Source: Rhabdothermincola sediminis | GTDB lineage: Bacteria > Actinomycetota > Acidimicrobiia > Acidimicrobiales > Acidimicrobilacustridaceae | NCBI RefSeq assembly: GCF_014805525.1 | Contig: NZ_JACFSZ010000022.1 | Span: 1-45,435, forward strand | Reading direction: 5' to 3' | DNA: 45,435 nucleotides | Shown here: piece after piece, positions 17,284 to 26,345 of the stretch | Layout: each line of letters starts with the position of its first letter | Position numbering within the stretch: the first letter of the stretch is position 1 | The notes under the pieces: generated by a model | What the model saw: only the letters and a program-made list of their open reading frames with translations | Told to the model about the DNA's origin: nothing | Databases searched by the model: none | Position numbers and translations under genes: made by a program

Positions 17284-17973
17284 ATGCCGTTCTCCCATCA
17301 CGAGATCTCTGCTATCCCTGCCTGGCAGGCCCGGGCGCTCGACCGCTCGCTGTCGGAGGCGAGGGCTCGTTCGGTCGAGCGGCTCTCGCGCTTCGTTGCT
17401 GCCGCCCGTTCGCTCGCCACCGAGTCGGCCAGCGCCGCGTTCACCGTGCAGCAGGTCGTCGAACGCTCCGGGCAGTCGCTCAAGAGCTTCTACCGACTCT
17501 TCGACGGCAAGGACGATCTCTTGCTGGCGCTGCTGGAGGAAGATTGCGCGGTCGGCGCCCTCTTCCTCGCCGAGATGGTCGAGGCCCACGACGACCCCCT
17601 CGAGCGGGTTCGGGCGTGGGTCACCGGCCTGTTCGAACTGATGGCCGCCGGCGACGAGGGCTACGTCGGGGTCCTGGTGCGAGAGTACGGTCGGCTCTCG
17701 GAGGAGCGGCCCGACCAGATGGAACAAGCGGTCGCCCCGTTCCTCGACCTGTTGGTGGACCTGCTCGAGCGGGCGCAGGACAGCGGGGCGGCCCGAGCGC
17801 AGGACACCCGGCGGGACGCGACGCTGGTCTTCACGCTGGTGCTGCGCTGCATCCACGAGCTGGCGTTGGGCCGGGATCCCCGCCCGCCGGGCGAAGTCGC
17901 CGAGCACGTGTGGTCCTTCTGCTGGCACGGCATGTCGGCACCCAACGGCACGGCGAGGCGGAACCGGAGATGA
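17284..17973 (+). CDS. TetR family transcriptional regulator
   Basis: The product has 229 residues. The DNA-binding domain is at about 30-80: SVERLSRFVAAARSLA, AFTVQQVVERSGQSLKSFYRLFDGKDDLLLALL, matching the TetR helix-turn-helix. A helical ligand-binding domain follows. The first 25 residues are an unusual extension. The ATGA overlap with the next gene makes it the first cistron of the 17.3-22.4 kb operon, which it probably regulates. The operator was not identified with confidence. Confidence 0.9.
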   Translation: MPFSHHEISAIPAWQARALDRSLSEARARSVERLSRFVAAARSLATESASAAFTVQQVVERSGQSLKSFYRLFDGKDDLLLALLEEDCAVGALFLAEMVEAHDDPLERVRAWVTGLFELMAAGDEGYVGVLVREYGRLSEERPDQMEQAVAPFLDLLVDLLERAQDSGAARAQDTRRDATLVFTLVLRCIHELALGRDPRPPGEVAEHVWSFCWHGMSAPNGTARRNRR

Positions 17974-19121
17974 CGCTGCGCATCATCTCCGCGGACGACC
18001 ACGTGATCGAGCCCGCCCACCTCTTCGAGGGCCGCCTGCCCGCCGCCCTCCAGCCGGATGCCCCGCGGATCGTCACCGCTGCGGACGGCACCGAGGCCTG
18101 GGAGTACGACGGGCAGCGCTACCCCCAGATCGGGCTCAACGCGGTGGTGGGCCGGCCCAAGGACCAGTGGAGCATGGATCCGGCCCGGTTCGACGAGATG
18201 CGCCGGGGCTGCTGGGACCCGGTGGCCCGGGTCGCCGACATGGACCTCGACGGCGTCGACGTCCAGCTCTGCTACCCCTCGCTCATCGCCGGGTTCGCGG
18301 GCACGGTCTTCCTCGGCAGCCGCGACCCGCGGCTCGGCGTGGCCTGCGTGCGGGCCTGGAACGACTGGCAGCTCGAGGAGTGGGTCGGGTCGAACCCCGA
18401 ACGGTTCATCCCCCTGCAGCTGCCGTGGCTCGCCGATCCCGTGCTCGCCGCGCAGGAGGTGCGCGCCAACGCGGCCCGGGGCTTCAAGGCGGTGAGCTTC
18501 CTCGAGAACCCGGTCGATGTGGGCCTGCCCTCGCTGCACACCGACCACTGGGACCCGTTCCTCACGGCCTGCGAGGAGACCGGCACGGTGGTGTGCCTCC
18601 ATTGCGCCTCGTCCGGCTGGTCGGCCTCGCGCTCGCCGGGAGCGCCTCTCGAGCTGCTCACCAGCCTGTTCCCGGTGAACGCGCTGGTCACCGCGGCCGA
18701 CTGGCTGTGGTCCGGGGTGCCCGTGCGCTTCCCGGACCTGAAGATCTGCCTGGCCGAGAGCGGCATCGACTGGGTGCCGATGCTGATCCACCGCCTCGAC
18801 TACGTGATGGACCACTCCGCCACCGGCGGCGGCGCCTGGGCCGACCGTGAGCACCGCCCCAGCGAGGTGCTCCGGCGCAACTTCTGGTTCTCCGTGATCG
18901 ACCTCAACGCCAGCCTGGTGCTCCGGCACGAGATCGGCGTGGAGCACATCGTGCTGGAGAGCGACTACCCGCACGCCGACTCCACCTGGCCGGAGACCCG
19001 CACCCGGGCCGAGCAGGCCCTCGCGCCGCTCCCGGTGGAGGAGGCGGAGATGATCGCGTGGCGCAACGCCAGCCGTCTGTTCCGCCACGAGCTCCCGACC
19101 TCGACCCGGAAGGCGGCGTGA
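17970..19121 (+). CDS. Amidohydrolase-2 family metal-dependent hydrolase
   Basis: The product has 383 residues. It starts with the SADDHVIEP motif (D-x-H variant of the metal-binding HxH). ADMDLDGVDVQLCYPS, VCLHCASSG (metal His), ICLAESGIDWVPMLIHRLDY and the catalytic Asp in LESDYPHADSTWP follow, in the order of the ACMSD-like/amidohydrolase-2 family. Members decarboxylate or hydrolyse aromatic and cyclic acids. ATG 17970 overlaps the TetR stop and the end overlaps the next start by one base, so expression is coupled. The substrate is unknown. Confidence 0.88.
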   Translation: MTLRIISADDHVIEPAHLFEGRLPAALQPDAPRIVTAADGTEAWEYDGQRYPQIGLNAVVGRPKDQWSMDPARFDEMRRGCWDPVARVADMDLDGVDVQLCYPSLIAGFAGTVFLGSRDPRLGVACVRAWNDWQLEEWVGSNPERFIPLQLPWLADPVLAAQEVRANAARGFKAVSFLENPVDVGLPSLHTDHWDPFLTACEETGTVVCLHCASSGWSASRSPGAPLELLTSLFPVNALVTAADWLWSGVPVRFPDLKICLAESGIDWVPMLIHRLDYVMDHSATGGGAWADREHRPSEVLRRNFWFSVIDLNASLVLRHEIGVEHIVLESDYPHADSTWPETRTRAEQALAPLPVEEAEMIAWRNASRLFRHELPTSTRKAA

Positions 19122-20863
19122 TGCTCGACCTGCTGATTCGTGGCGGCACGGTGGTGGACGGCACCGGCTCACCCGGCCGGCTGGCGGACGTGGCGGTTCG
19201 TGGCGGGCGCGTGGTGGCGATCGGCGCACTCGGTGCCATCGGCGAACCGACCCGCCGCACCATCGACGCCACCGGGCTGGTGGTGGCGCCCGGGTTCGTC
19301 GACCTCCACACCCACTACGACGCCCAGCTGCTGTGGGACCCCACCGCCAGCCCGTCACCCTTGCACGGGGTCACCACGGTCTTCGGCGGCAACTGCGGCT
19401 TCGCGCTCGCACCCGCTGGCGCCGACCACGAGGGCTACCTGGCCCGGATGATGTCGCGGGTCGAGGGCATCCCCCTCACGGCCCTCGAAGCCGGGCTGGA
19501 CTGGGAGTGGACCTCGTTCGGCGACTGGCTCGGCCGGCTGCCCGGCTCGATCGCGGTGAACGCCGGCTTCCTCGCTGCCCACTCGCCGATCCGGCGCGCG
19601 GTCATGGGCGACGACGCGGTGGGTCATCCGGCGAGCGCCGAGCAGATCGAGGCCATGGCCGCGCTGCTGCGGGAGGCGCTCGCCGCGGGCGCGTTGGGCT
19701 TGTCGACCTCGCGGGCGCCGACCCACCACGACGGCGAGGGCAACCCGGTGCCGTCGCGGGCCGCGACGGACGAGGAGGTTTTCCGGCTCTGCGACGTGGT
19801 GGGCGAGTTCCCCGGCACCCAGCTCGAGGCCATCGTGCCCGGTTGCATCAACGGCTTCAGCCCCGACGAGGTGACGTTCCTGTCCACCATGTCGGCCCGC
19901 GCCGACCGCCCCCTCAACTGGAACGTGCTCGGTGTGGGGCACAACGACGGCTGGCGGGAGCAGCTCGCGCTGTCGGACCGGGCGGCGGAGGCCGGCGGTC
20001 GGGTGGTGGCGCTCACCCTGCCGCAGGGGATGAAGCTGCGGCTGACGTTCCTGTCCGGCATGATCCTCGACGCTCTTCCCGGGTGGGCGGACCTGTTCGG
20101 GCTGCCGGTGGCCGAGCGGCTCGCCGCGCTGCGCGACCCGGCGACCCGCCGCCGCCTCGACGAGGGCGCGCGGTCGCCCGACGCGGGGGTCATCGGCGCG
20201 CTGGCCCGCTGGAAGTACCTGCGGGTGGTGGAGACCTTCTCGCCGGAGACCGCACCGTACGAGGGCCTCACGGTGGGCGAGATCGCCGAGCGGACCGGGG
20301 CGGAGCCCTTCGACGCGCTCTGTGACGTGGTGATCGCCGACGGACTGCGCACCGGGTTGTCGCCGGGCATGCTCCCCGAGAGCGACGAACTCTGGCGCAC
20401 CCGGGCCGAGGTGTGGCGCGACCCGCGCACCGTGGTGGGCGCCTCCGACGCCGGCGCCCACCTGGACATGATGTGTGGGGCGACCTACAGCTCGTTCCTG
20501 GTCGGCGAAGCCGTGCGCGACCGCGAGCTGCTCACCATGGAGGAGGCGGTCCACCAGCTCACCGCGGTGCCTGCCCGCCTGTACGGCCTCGTGGACCGGG
20601 GGGTCCTGGCCGAGGGCGTGCATGCGGACATCACCATCTTCGACCCCGCCACCGTCCGGCCGCGCCCGGAGCGCACCCGCGACGACCTGCCCGGCGGGGC
20701 CAGCCGGCTGGTCGCCGAGGCGGACGGCATCGAGCACGTGCTGGTCAACGGCGTCGAGATCGTGCGAGCCGGCGCCTTCACCGGTGCCACGCCCGGCACC
20801 GTGCTGCGCTCCGGCGAGGCCACTACCACCGTGACCGCCCGCCCGGCGGAGCCGTCCCGATGA
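19121..20863 (+). CDS. D-aminoacylase / N-acyl-D-amino-acid deacylase family amidohydrolase
   Basis: The product has 580 residues. The opening LDLLIRGGTVVDGTGSPG, the metal motif DLHTHYDAQLLWDP (HxH) and VTTVFGGNCGFALAP (with the conserved Cys of this branch) identify the D-aminoacylase group of the amidohydrolase superfamily. GASDAGAHLDMM supplies the final metal Asp. The C-terminal FDPATVRPRPERTRDDLPGG is typical of the family. Such genes are often annotated D-aminoacylase, but in catabolic operons the substrate is often another cyclic amide or ester. ATG 19121 overlaps the preceding stop. Confidence 0.87.
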   Translation: MLDLLIRGGTVVDGTGSPGRLADVAVRGGRVVAIGALGAIGEPTRRTIDATGLVVAPGFVDLHTHYDAQLLWDPTASPSPLHGVTTVFGGNCGFALAPAGADHEGYLARMMSRVEGIPLTALEAGLDWEWTSFGDWLGRLPGSIAVNAGFLAAHSPIRRAVMGDDAVGHPASAEQIEAMAALLREALAAGALGLSTSRAPTHHDGEGNPVPSRAATDEEVFRLCDVVGEFPGTQLEAIVPGCINGFSPDEVTFLSTMSARADRPLNWNVLGVGHNDGWREQLALSDRAAEAGGRVVALTLPQGMKLRLTFLSGMILDALPGWADLFGLPVAERLAALRDPATRRRLDEGARSPDAGVIGALARWKYLRVVETFSPETAPYEGLTVGEIAERTGAEPFDALCDVVIADGLRTGLSPGMLPESDELWRTRAEVWRDPRTVVGASDAGAHLDMMCGATYSSFLVGEAVRDRELLTMEEAVHQLTAVPARLYGLVDRGVLAEGVHADITIFDPATVRPRPERTRDDLPGGASRLVAEADGIEHVLVNGVEIVRAGAFTGATPGTVLRSGEATTTVTARPAEPSR

Positions 20864-20924
20864 ACCCTGCTCGTCGCCCGGCGCGCGACCACCCGCGCCG
20901 CACCGGAAGCCCGGAGGACTGCAC

Positions 20925-22160
20925 GTGACCTACGCACCGCCAGCTGTCAACCCCGACTCGCGGGAAGCGAACCCGTACCGGCCCGACGTGGCGGCCGACC
21001 CGCTGGCGTTCTACGACCAGCTCCGCACCCAGTGCCCGATCGCCAACATGGAAGGGGTGCCCTCCGGCACCCACATCATCAGCCGCTACGAGGACGTCAA
21101 GTTCGCGCTCCGGCACCCGGAGATCTTCTCCTCGGACGTGGTGGCGGTGGACATCGGCCAGGACCGGCCGCTGATCCCGCTGCAGATCGACCCGCCGGGC
21201 CACGCCAAGTACCGCCGCCTGATGGACCCCCAGCTCGGCCCCAAGGAGATCGCCTACCTCGAGTCCGACACCCGGGCGCTGGTGAACGACATCGTCGACC
21301 GCTTCATCGGTCGCGGCAGTTGCGACTTCCACGCCGAGTTCTCGGTGCCGTTCCCCTGCACGGTGTTCCTCCAGCTCACCGGCCTGCCGCTCGACGACCT
21401 CGAGCGGTTCCTGACCTGGAAGGACAACATCATCCGCCCCGATGTGCCCCTCGGCGACACGCAGGCCGCTCAGGAGGTGCGCTACGCGACCGGCCGGGCG
21501 ATGTACGAGTACTTCGAGGGCGTCATCGAGGACAGGCTCGCCAACCCCGGCGAGGACGTGATCTCGCGCTTCGTGCACGGCGACCTCGAGGGCCGGACCC
21601 TCAGCCGGGAGGAGATCGCCGATGTGCTGTACCTGTTCATCCTCGGCGGGCTCGACACCGTCACCTCGACCCTCGACTGCAGCATCGCTTACCTGGCGCA
21701 GAACCCGTCGCATCGCCGGGCGCTGGTCGAGGACCCCACGCTCGTGCCGGCCGCGGTGGAGGAGCTGCTGCGGTTGCACACCCCGGTCATGCAGGTGATG
21801 CGGGTCGTCAAGCAGGAGCACGAGATGCACGGGGTCAGGATGCTGCCTGGTGATCACGTGATCGTCATGCTCGGTGCGGCCGACACAGACCCGGAGGAGT
21901 TCGGGCAGACGGCCGGTGACCTGCACGTCGGGCGCGACGCCAACCGCCACTTCGCCTTCGGGGGAGGTCCGCACCGCTGCCTCGGCTCGCACCTCGCCCG
22001 CCTCGAGTTGCGGGTCGCGCTCGAGGAGCTGCACCGACGGATCCCGGACTACGCCGTGGCCGAGGGGGCCGAGCTGTACTACTCGCCGGGGATCCGCGAG
22101 ATCGCGTCGCTGCCACTCGTGTTCGAGCCGGGTCCCACGCTGGTAGGAGCTGCATCGTGA
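20925..22160 (+). CDS. Cytochrome P450
   Basis: The product has 411 residues, typical for soluble bacterial P450s. The I-helix carries LGGLDTVTS (oxygen-activating Asp-Thr), the K-helix EELLR (ExxR), and the heme loop FGGGPHRCLGSHLAR with thiolate ligand C352. GGAGG lies about 8 bases before GTG 20925. It is coupled to a ferredoxin by a GTGA overlap; a ferredoxin reductase must be supplied elsewhere. The substrate is presumably the compound processed by the two upstream hydrolases. Confidence 0.95.
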   Translation: MTYAPPAVNPDSREANPYRPDVAADPLAFYDQLRTQCPIANMEGVPSGTHIISRYEDVKFALRHPEIFSSDVVAVDIGQDRPLIPLQIDPPGHAKYRRLMDPQLGPKEIAYLESDTRALVNDIVDRFIGRGSCDFHAEFSVPFPCTVFLQLTGLPLDDLERFLTWKDNIIRPDVPLGDTQAAQEVRYATGRAMYEYFEGVIEDRLANPGEDVISRFVHGDLEGRTLSREEIADVLYLFILGGLDTVTSTLDCSIAYLAQNPSHRRALVEDPTLVPAAVEELLRLHTPVMQVMRVVKQEHEMHGVRMLPGDHVIVMLGAADTDPEEFGQTAGDLHVGRDANRHFAFGGGPHRCLGSHLARLELRVALEELHRRIPDYAVAEGAELYYSPGIREIASLPLVFEPGPTLVGAAS

Positions 22161-22393
22161 AGATCCACTTCGAGGCGTCCGCCTGCGTCGGTCATGGCCG
22201 CTGCTACGCCCTGGCCCCGGAGGTCTACGACGCCGACGACCAAGGACACTGCATCGTGAAGTTCGAGGTCGTGCCGCCCGAACTGGAGGCGCAGGCCCGG
22301 GCCGGCGCGGCGAACTGCCCCGAGGCCGCGCTCGCGGTGGAGGACGGACTCAGCGGCGGCGCCCGGGCCGCGTCCGCCAGGCCGTCTGGGTGA
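22157..22393 (+). CDS. 3Fe-4S-type ferredoxin, P450 redox partner
   Basis: The product has 78 residues. The cluster motif is CVGHGRC (Cys 10 and 16), with the third ligand in NCPEAAL. A His sits where the fourth Cys of 4Fe-4S ferredoxins would be, as in many actinobacterial P450-associated ferredoxins. The position immediately after the P450 with overlapping start and stop supports electron delivery to it. The 3' end overlaps convergent rsgA by 44 bp. Confidence 0.92.
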   Translation: MKIHFEASACVGHGRCYALAPEVYDADDQGHCIVKFEVVPPELEAQARAGAANCPEAALAVEDGLSGGARAASARPSG

Positions 22394-23432
22394 TCGTGCC
22401 CGGCCGCCGCCGCTCCCGGCGGGCCACCGCCTCGCGGCGCGCCCCGGCTTCCTGCGCCTCCCGGCGGAGCGCCGCGTAGCGGGCCAGGCGGGCCGGGTCC
22501 AACGAGCCCGCCTCCGCGGCGGCTCGCACGGCGCAGCCGGGTTCGCGCTCGTGCCCGCAGTCGCGGAACCGGCATCCCGAGGCGAGCTCCTCGATGTCGG
22601 GGAAGGCGAGCGCCAGGCCCTCCTCGGCCTCCCACAGGCCGAGTCCCCGCAGCCCCGGCGTGTCGATGAGCACCCCGCCGGTGGGTACGAGGAGCAGGTC
22701 GCGGGTGACGGTGGTGTGACGGCCCTTCGCGTCACCGGCTCGCACGCCTCGCGTCGCCTGCACCTCCTCGCCCACCAGTCGGTTGGTGAGGGTGGACTTG
22801 CCCGCCCCGGACTCCCCGAGCATCACCGCGGTGCGGTTCGGGCGGAGCACCTCCCGGATGGGGTCGAGCCCGGTGCCCCGGTGCGCGCTGACCGCCAGGA
22901 CCTCGACGCCCGGCGCCAGGGCTGCCAGCGCCTCGAGTGCGGGGCTCGGGTCGTCCACCAGGTCGGTCTTCGTCGCCACCACGGTGGGTTGCGCGCCGCC
23001 CTCCCAGGCGAGCACGAGCGTGCGTTCCAGCCGGCCGCCGCGCAGCGGCCGATCGAGGCCGTGCACCGCCAGCACCGAGTCGACGTTCGTCGCCAGCACC
23101 TGCTCGCGCTGGCCGTGCGCGTCGACGCGGGTTACGGCCGAGAAACGGGGGAGCACCCCGGCGATGGTGCCGGGGCCGCCGGCGTCCGCAGGCGCGACCG
23201 CCACCCAGTCGCCGGTGGTGGGCATGCGCTCCGCGCCGTCGCTCCAGCCGGCGGCGCGTGCGGGGGCCGTGAACGTGCCCGAGGCCGCCTGCAGGAGGAC
23301 CCGCCCCCGGTCGGCCCGCACCACCCGCGCCGCGATGGTCCCCCGAGGCGCGCTGGCCCACCAGCGCTCCACGCGCTCGTCCCATCCCCAGGCGTGGAGA
23401 GGGTGGCGCTCCCCGGCACCCGCGCCGGCCAT
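22350..23432 (-). CDS. rsgA: Ribosome small subunit-dependent GTPase RsgA
   Basis: RsgA is a late 30S assembly factor. The product has 360 residues with the circularly permuted order of GTPase motifs: G4 TKTD, G5 VSAHRGTG, G1 GESGAGKST, G3 DTPG. An OB-fold-like domain precedes them, and a zinc-finger segment follows (CRFRDCGHEREPGC). The C-terminus is Arg-rich. ATG 23432 was selected because homology starts soon after; upstream in-frame codons run into the divergent SDR gene. Only 40 bp separate the two start codons, so the promoters overlap. Confidence 0.93.
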   Translation of the reverse strand: MAGAGAGERHPLHAWGWDERVERWWASAPRGTIAARVVRADRGRVLLQAASGTFTAPARAAGWSDGAERMPTTGDWVAVAPADAGGPGTIAGVLPRFSAVTRVDAHGQREQVLATNVDSVLAVHGLDRPLRGGRLERTLVLAWEGGAQPTVVATKTDLVDDPSPALEALAALAPGVEVLAVSAHRGTGLDPIREVLRPNRTAVMLGESGAGKSTLTNRLVGEEVQATRGVRAGDAKGRHTTVTRDLLLVPTGGVLIDTPGLRGLGLWEAEEGLALAFPDIEELASGCRFRDCGHEREPGCAVRAAAEAGSLDPARLARYAALRREAQEAGARREAVARRERRRPGTITQTAWRTRPGRRR

Positions 23433-23472
23433 CGAGCTAGTTTGCTCCAACCCGGAACGGAGCGGACATCCA

Positions 23473-24357
23473 GTGGACGAGCCACCTGACATGCGAGGCA
23501 AGGTCGTGCTCATCACGGGCGGGAACTCCGGCATCGGTCGGGTCGCGGCGGTGGAGCTGGCCCGGCTGGGCGCGACGGTGCTCATCACGGCCCGGGACGA
23601 GGCGAAGGGAGCCGACGCGTTGGCCGAGGTGCGCCGCCGGTCAGGTCGCGAGGACGCCGCGGTCCTGCCGCTCGATCTCGGCGACCTGCGCTCGGTGCGC
23701 GCCCTGGCGGAGCGGGTGCTCGGTGGCTATGACCGTCTCGACGTCCTGGTCAACAACGCCGGTGGGGTGCTCTCGGAGCGGACGCTCACCGCTGACGGCT
23801 TCGAGGCCACGTTCGGGGTCAACCACCTCGGCCACTTCCTGCTCACGGAGCTGCTGGTCGGCCGCCTGAGGCGCTCGGCGCCGGCGCGGATCGTGAACGT
23901 GTCGTCGGTGGCCCACCGCTTCGTCGTCGCCGGGTTCTCCTTCGCCGATCCACAGTTCGAGCGCCGGCGGTACCGGGGCGTGGCGGCCTACAACCAGTCC
24001 AAGCTGGCCAACATCCTGTTCACCATGGAGCTGGCGCGGCGCCTGACCGGCACGGGGGTCACCGCCAACGCGATGCACCCTGGCGCGGTGGCCACCGGCT
24101 TCGGGTCCGCCGAGGACACCAAGGGGATCGAGCGGGTGGCCATGGTGCTCGGCCGGCCGTTCCTGATCAGCCCGGAGCGGGGAGCCCGCACGCTCGTCTA
24201 CCTGGCGTCGTCGTCCGCGGTCGCCGGGGTGACTGGTGGCTACTTCGTGCGCTGTCGCATGCACACGCCGAGCCGGGCGGCGCGCGATCCCGGGGCGGCG
24301 CGCCGGCTGTGGGAGCTGAGCGAGCAGTTGCTCGAGCAGGCCGGCGCCGGACGCTGA
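23473..24357 (+). CDS. Short-chain dehydrogenase/reductase (retinol dehydrogenase-like)
   Basis: The product has 294 residues from GTG 23473; ATG 23491 is also possible. The NADP(H) site is TGGNSGIG, followed by NNAG, the catalytic Ser in IVNVSSVAH and the YNQSK Tyr-Lys pair. The acidic-free second strand (TARDEAK) suggests NADP preference. The length and the FGVNHLGHFLLT signature match the WWOX/retinol dehydrogenase-like branch. It diverges from rsgA. The substrate is unknown. Confidence 0.88.
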   Translation: MDEPPDMRGKVVLITGGNSGIGRVAAVELARLGATVLITARDEAKGADALAEVRRRSGREDAAVLPLDLGDLRSVRALAERVLGGYDRLDVLVNNAGGVLSERTLTADGFEATFGVNHLGHFLLTELLVGRLRRSAPARIVNVSSVAHRFVVAGFSFADPQFERRRYRGVAAYNQSKLANILFTMELARRLTGTGVTANAMHPGAVATGFGSAEDTKGIERVAMVLGRPFLISPERGARTLVYLASSSAVAGVTGGYFVRCRMHTPSRAARDPGAARRLWELSEQLLEQAGAGR

Positions 24358-24399
24358 ACCGGCCCGACCACCCCGGGCGGTTCCCGCTCCCGGAGGTGA

Positions 24400-25221
24400 T
24401 CACGCCAGTCCCGCGAGCCGCAGCATGGAGGGGGGCACGCCGTCGTCGCCCGCAGCCAGCATCGCGGCCCGCTCGACGTTGACCGCGTCGAGGTGGCGCT
24501 CGGCCCACCGGTCCCAGGGTCCCGGTGGCACGCGCGACGGGTCGCCGCCCGCTTCGACGCAGGAGTAGAGGTAGGCCTGCAGGGCCAACACGTCGTCGGC
24601 TCCGCCCACTGGGCCGATGCCGGGCACGATGGTGGTGGCGAGGCCGACCAGCTCGCCGAGCGCGTCGGCCCAGGCTTCGGGGTCACCGTCGAACGCGTTG
24701 GGGGTGACCCCGAAGCTGCACATCGCTCCGGCGAAGAGGACGTCGGTCGCGGGGATCAGGGCGACGAGGTTCTCGCGCTGTTCGCCTGCGGTGGGCAGCG
24801 CGCACACCGTCGGTGAGAGCCACGCCGCGGTATCGACGGTGTGGGACACCGGGCGGGTGGCGAAGTCGTCGTCGAAGGCCTGCGCGTGGTCGGGGTAGAG
24901 GGCCCGGTAGACCGCGGGGTTCGCCGGCTGGTCGAGCAGGGCGCTGGTCTGGCGGCGGCCGTAGCGGGCGGCCATCCAGAACACCGAGGACCCACCGGTG
25001 AACTCCACGTGGCTGCTCGTGTAGACCACGCGCCGGACCGGCAGCTGGTTGGCGGCCATCTCCTCGGCCAGTGGCGCGGCGAGCGCCGGTGCCAGCAGGC
25101 AGTCGAGCAGGGTCACCCCGTCGTCGTCGACGATCACTCCGGCGTTGGTGTGCCCGTGACCGGAGGGTTCACTCAGCCACGCGTGCACCCCCGGCGCGAG
25201 CTGCTGCAGTCGACCCCCCAT
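24400..25221 (-). CDS. Metallo-beta-lactamase-fold protein with degenerate metal site
   Basis: The product has 273 residues. The overall pattern (VIVDDDGVTLLDCLL, VVYTSSHVEFTGGSS, LVALIPATDVLFAGAMC) follows the MBL fold. The usual THxHxDH metal motif has become TSSHVEF at 68-74: two of three His are replaced and Asp is Glu, so canonical zinc binding is unlikely. It may be a binding protein or use other chemistry. A leaderless -10 8 bases before the ATG supports the start. Its stop faces that of the SDR gene, 42 bp away. Confidence 0.75.
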   Translation of the reverse strand: MGGRLQQLAPGVHAWLSEPSGHGHTNAGVIVDDDGVTLLDCLLAPALAAPLAEEMAANQLPVRRVVYTSSHVEFTGGSSVFWMAARYGRRQTSALLDQPANPAVYRALYPDHAQAFDDDFATRPVSHTVDTAAWLSPTVCALPTAGEQRENLVALIPATDVLFAGAMCSFGVTPNAFDGDPEAWADALGELVGLATTIVPGIGPVGGADDVLALQAYLYSCVEAGGDPSRVPPGPWDRWAERHLDAVNVERAAMLAAGDDGVPPSMLRLAGLA

Positions 25222-25229
25222 GGGTGCGC

Positions 25230-25235
25230 ACGCTA
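25230..25235 (-). promoter_or_regulatory. -10 element of the MBL-fold gene (leaderless type)
   Basis: On the minus strand TAGCGT is followed by 8 bases and the ATG at 25221. Confidence 0.55.
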
Positions 25236-25323
25236 CCGGCGACTACCCACCCGTTGAACCGTTCATGAGAGCGGGGCTGGGGGCCGCGGATCGGTGAGCA
25301 GTTCGGGGAGAAGGGGCCGCCGG

Positions 25324-25329
25324 TAAGCT
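25324..25329 (+). promoter_or_regulatory. -10 element of the small membrane protein gene (leaderless type)
   Basis: TAAGCT is followed by 8 bases and GTG 25338, with no ribosome site between. Confidence 0.5.
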
Positions 25330-25337
25330 GCCGGCCC

Positions 25338-25559
25338 GTGGCCAACCGGAAGAAGACCCAGAAGAAGCGCAAGCCGAGCCGGCCGCTCCCGAAGGTGGGA
25401 TCGCCGAAGGACGACGCCTACCGGCTCGAGCACAGTCGCCAGGACCTGGTCGACTTCGGTTTGGCCGATCCCAAGCGAGGGCCGGTCAACTGGATCATCG
25501 TGGCAGTGATCGTGGTCCTCCTCGGCCTGGGCTGCCTCGCGCTCATCATGTTCACCTGA
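25338..25559 (+). CDS. Small single-helix membrane protein, 73 aa
   Basis: The N-terminal half is very basic (ANRKKTQKKRKPSRPLPKVG), and a single C-terminal helix follows (about 50-71, WIIVAVIVVLLGLGCLALIM). Tail-anchored proteins with this layout are common in actinobacteria but uncharacterised. The basic part would lie on the cytoplasmic side and could contact nucleic acid or anionic lipid. The stop is 4 bases from the convergent SDR stop. Confidence 0.75.
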   Translation: MANRKKTQKKRKPSRPLPKVGSPKDDAYRLEHSRQDLVDFGLADPKRGPVNWIIVAVIVVLLGLGCLALIMFT

Positions 25560-25563
25560 CGGC

Positions 25564-26343
25564 TCACGCAGTGGTGGCGATGCCCCCGTCGACCGGGATC
25601 ACGGCCCCTGTCAGGTAGGAGCCTGCCTTCGAGCTGAGGAAGATCGCGGTGCCGGCCATGTCGTCGGGCTCGCCGATGCGCCCGAGCGGGCACTGGGCCC
25701 GGATCACGTCGCCGAAGGCGTCGAGGGTGGCGGCCATCATCTTGCTCTCGAAGGGTCCGGGGGCGATGGCATTGACCGTGATGTGATCCCGGGCCAGGCG
25801 CTTGGCCAGCACCCGGGTGAGGTGGTGCACCGCGGCCTTGCTGGTCGAGTACGAGTACGTCTCGAACTCGGGCACCCGGAGGCCGTCGATGGAGCCGATG
25901 TTGATCACCCGGGCGGGATCGGTAGGAGAGCCGGCCGTGGCGAGGCTCGGGACGAGCGCCCGCGTCAGGTGGAACACGCCCTTGACGTTCAGGTCGAGCA
26001 CCCGGTCCCAGGCCGAGTCGGGGAACTCGGCGAGCGGCGCGCCCCAGTTCGCGCCGGCGTTGTTGACCAGGATGCCGAGCGAACCGTCGAAGTGGCTGCT
26101 CACCTCGGCGGCGAGCCGGCGGCACTCGTCCGCTGTAGACAGGTCGGCCGGCATCGCCACGCACTCGCCGATCCGGCCGAGCTCCTCGGCCACCTGGGCG
26201 CACACGTCGGCCTTGCGCGAGGAGATGACCACCCGGGCGCCCGCCTCGACGAACCCGCGGGCGATCATCAGGCCGATGCCTCGGCTGCCACCGGTGACGA
26301 GCGCGGTCTTGCCGTGGATGGAGAACAGGTCGGCAGCAGGCAT
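25564..26343 (-). CDS. Short-chain dehydrogenase/reductase (FabG-like)
   Basis: The product has 259 residues: cofactor motif TGGSRGIG, NNAG at the middle of the domain, catalytic IGSIDG, YSTSK, and the closing segment SYLTGAVIPVDGG, all classical SDR features. Such enzymes commonly oxidise hydroxyacyl or alcohol substrates. ATG 26343 is 2 bases after the stop of the SnoaL-like gene, so the two are cotranscribed. Confidence 0.9.
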   Translation of the reverse strand: MPAADLFSIHGKTALVTGGSRGIGLMIARGFVEAGARVVISSRKADVCAQVAEELGRIGECVAMPADLSTADECRRLAAEVSSHFDGSLGILVNNAGANWGAPLAEFPDSAWDRVLDLNVKGVFHLTRALVPSLATAGSPTDPARVINIGSIDGLRVPEFETYSYSTSKAAVHHLTRVLAKRLARDHITVNAIAPGPFESKMMAATLDAFGDVIRAQCPLGRIGEPDDMAGTAIFLSSKAGSYLTGAVIPVDGGIATTA

Positions 26344-26345
26344 GT

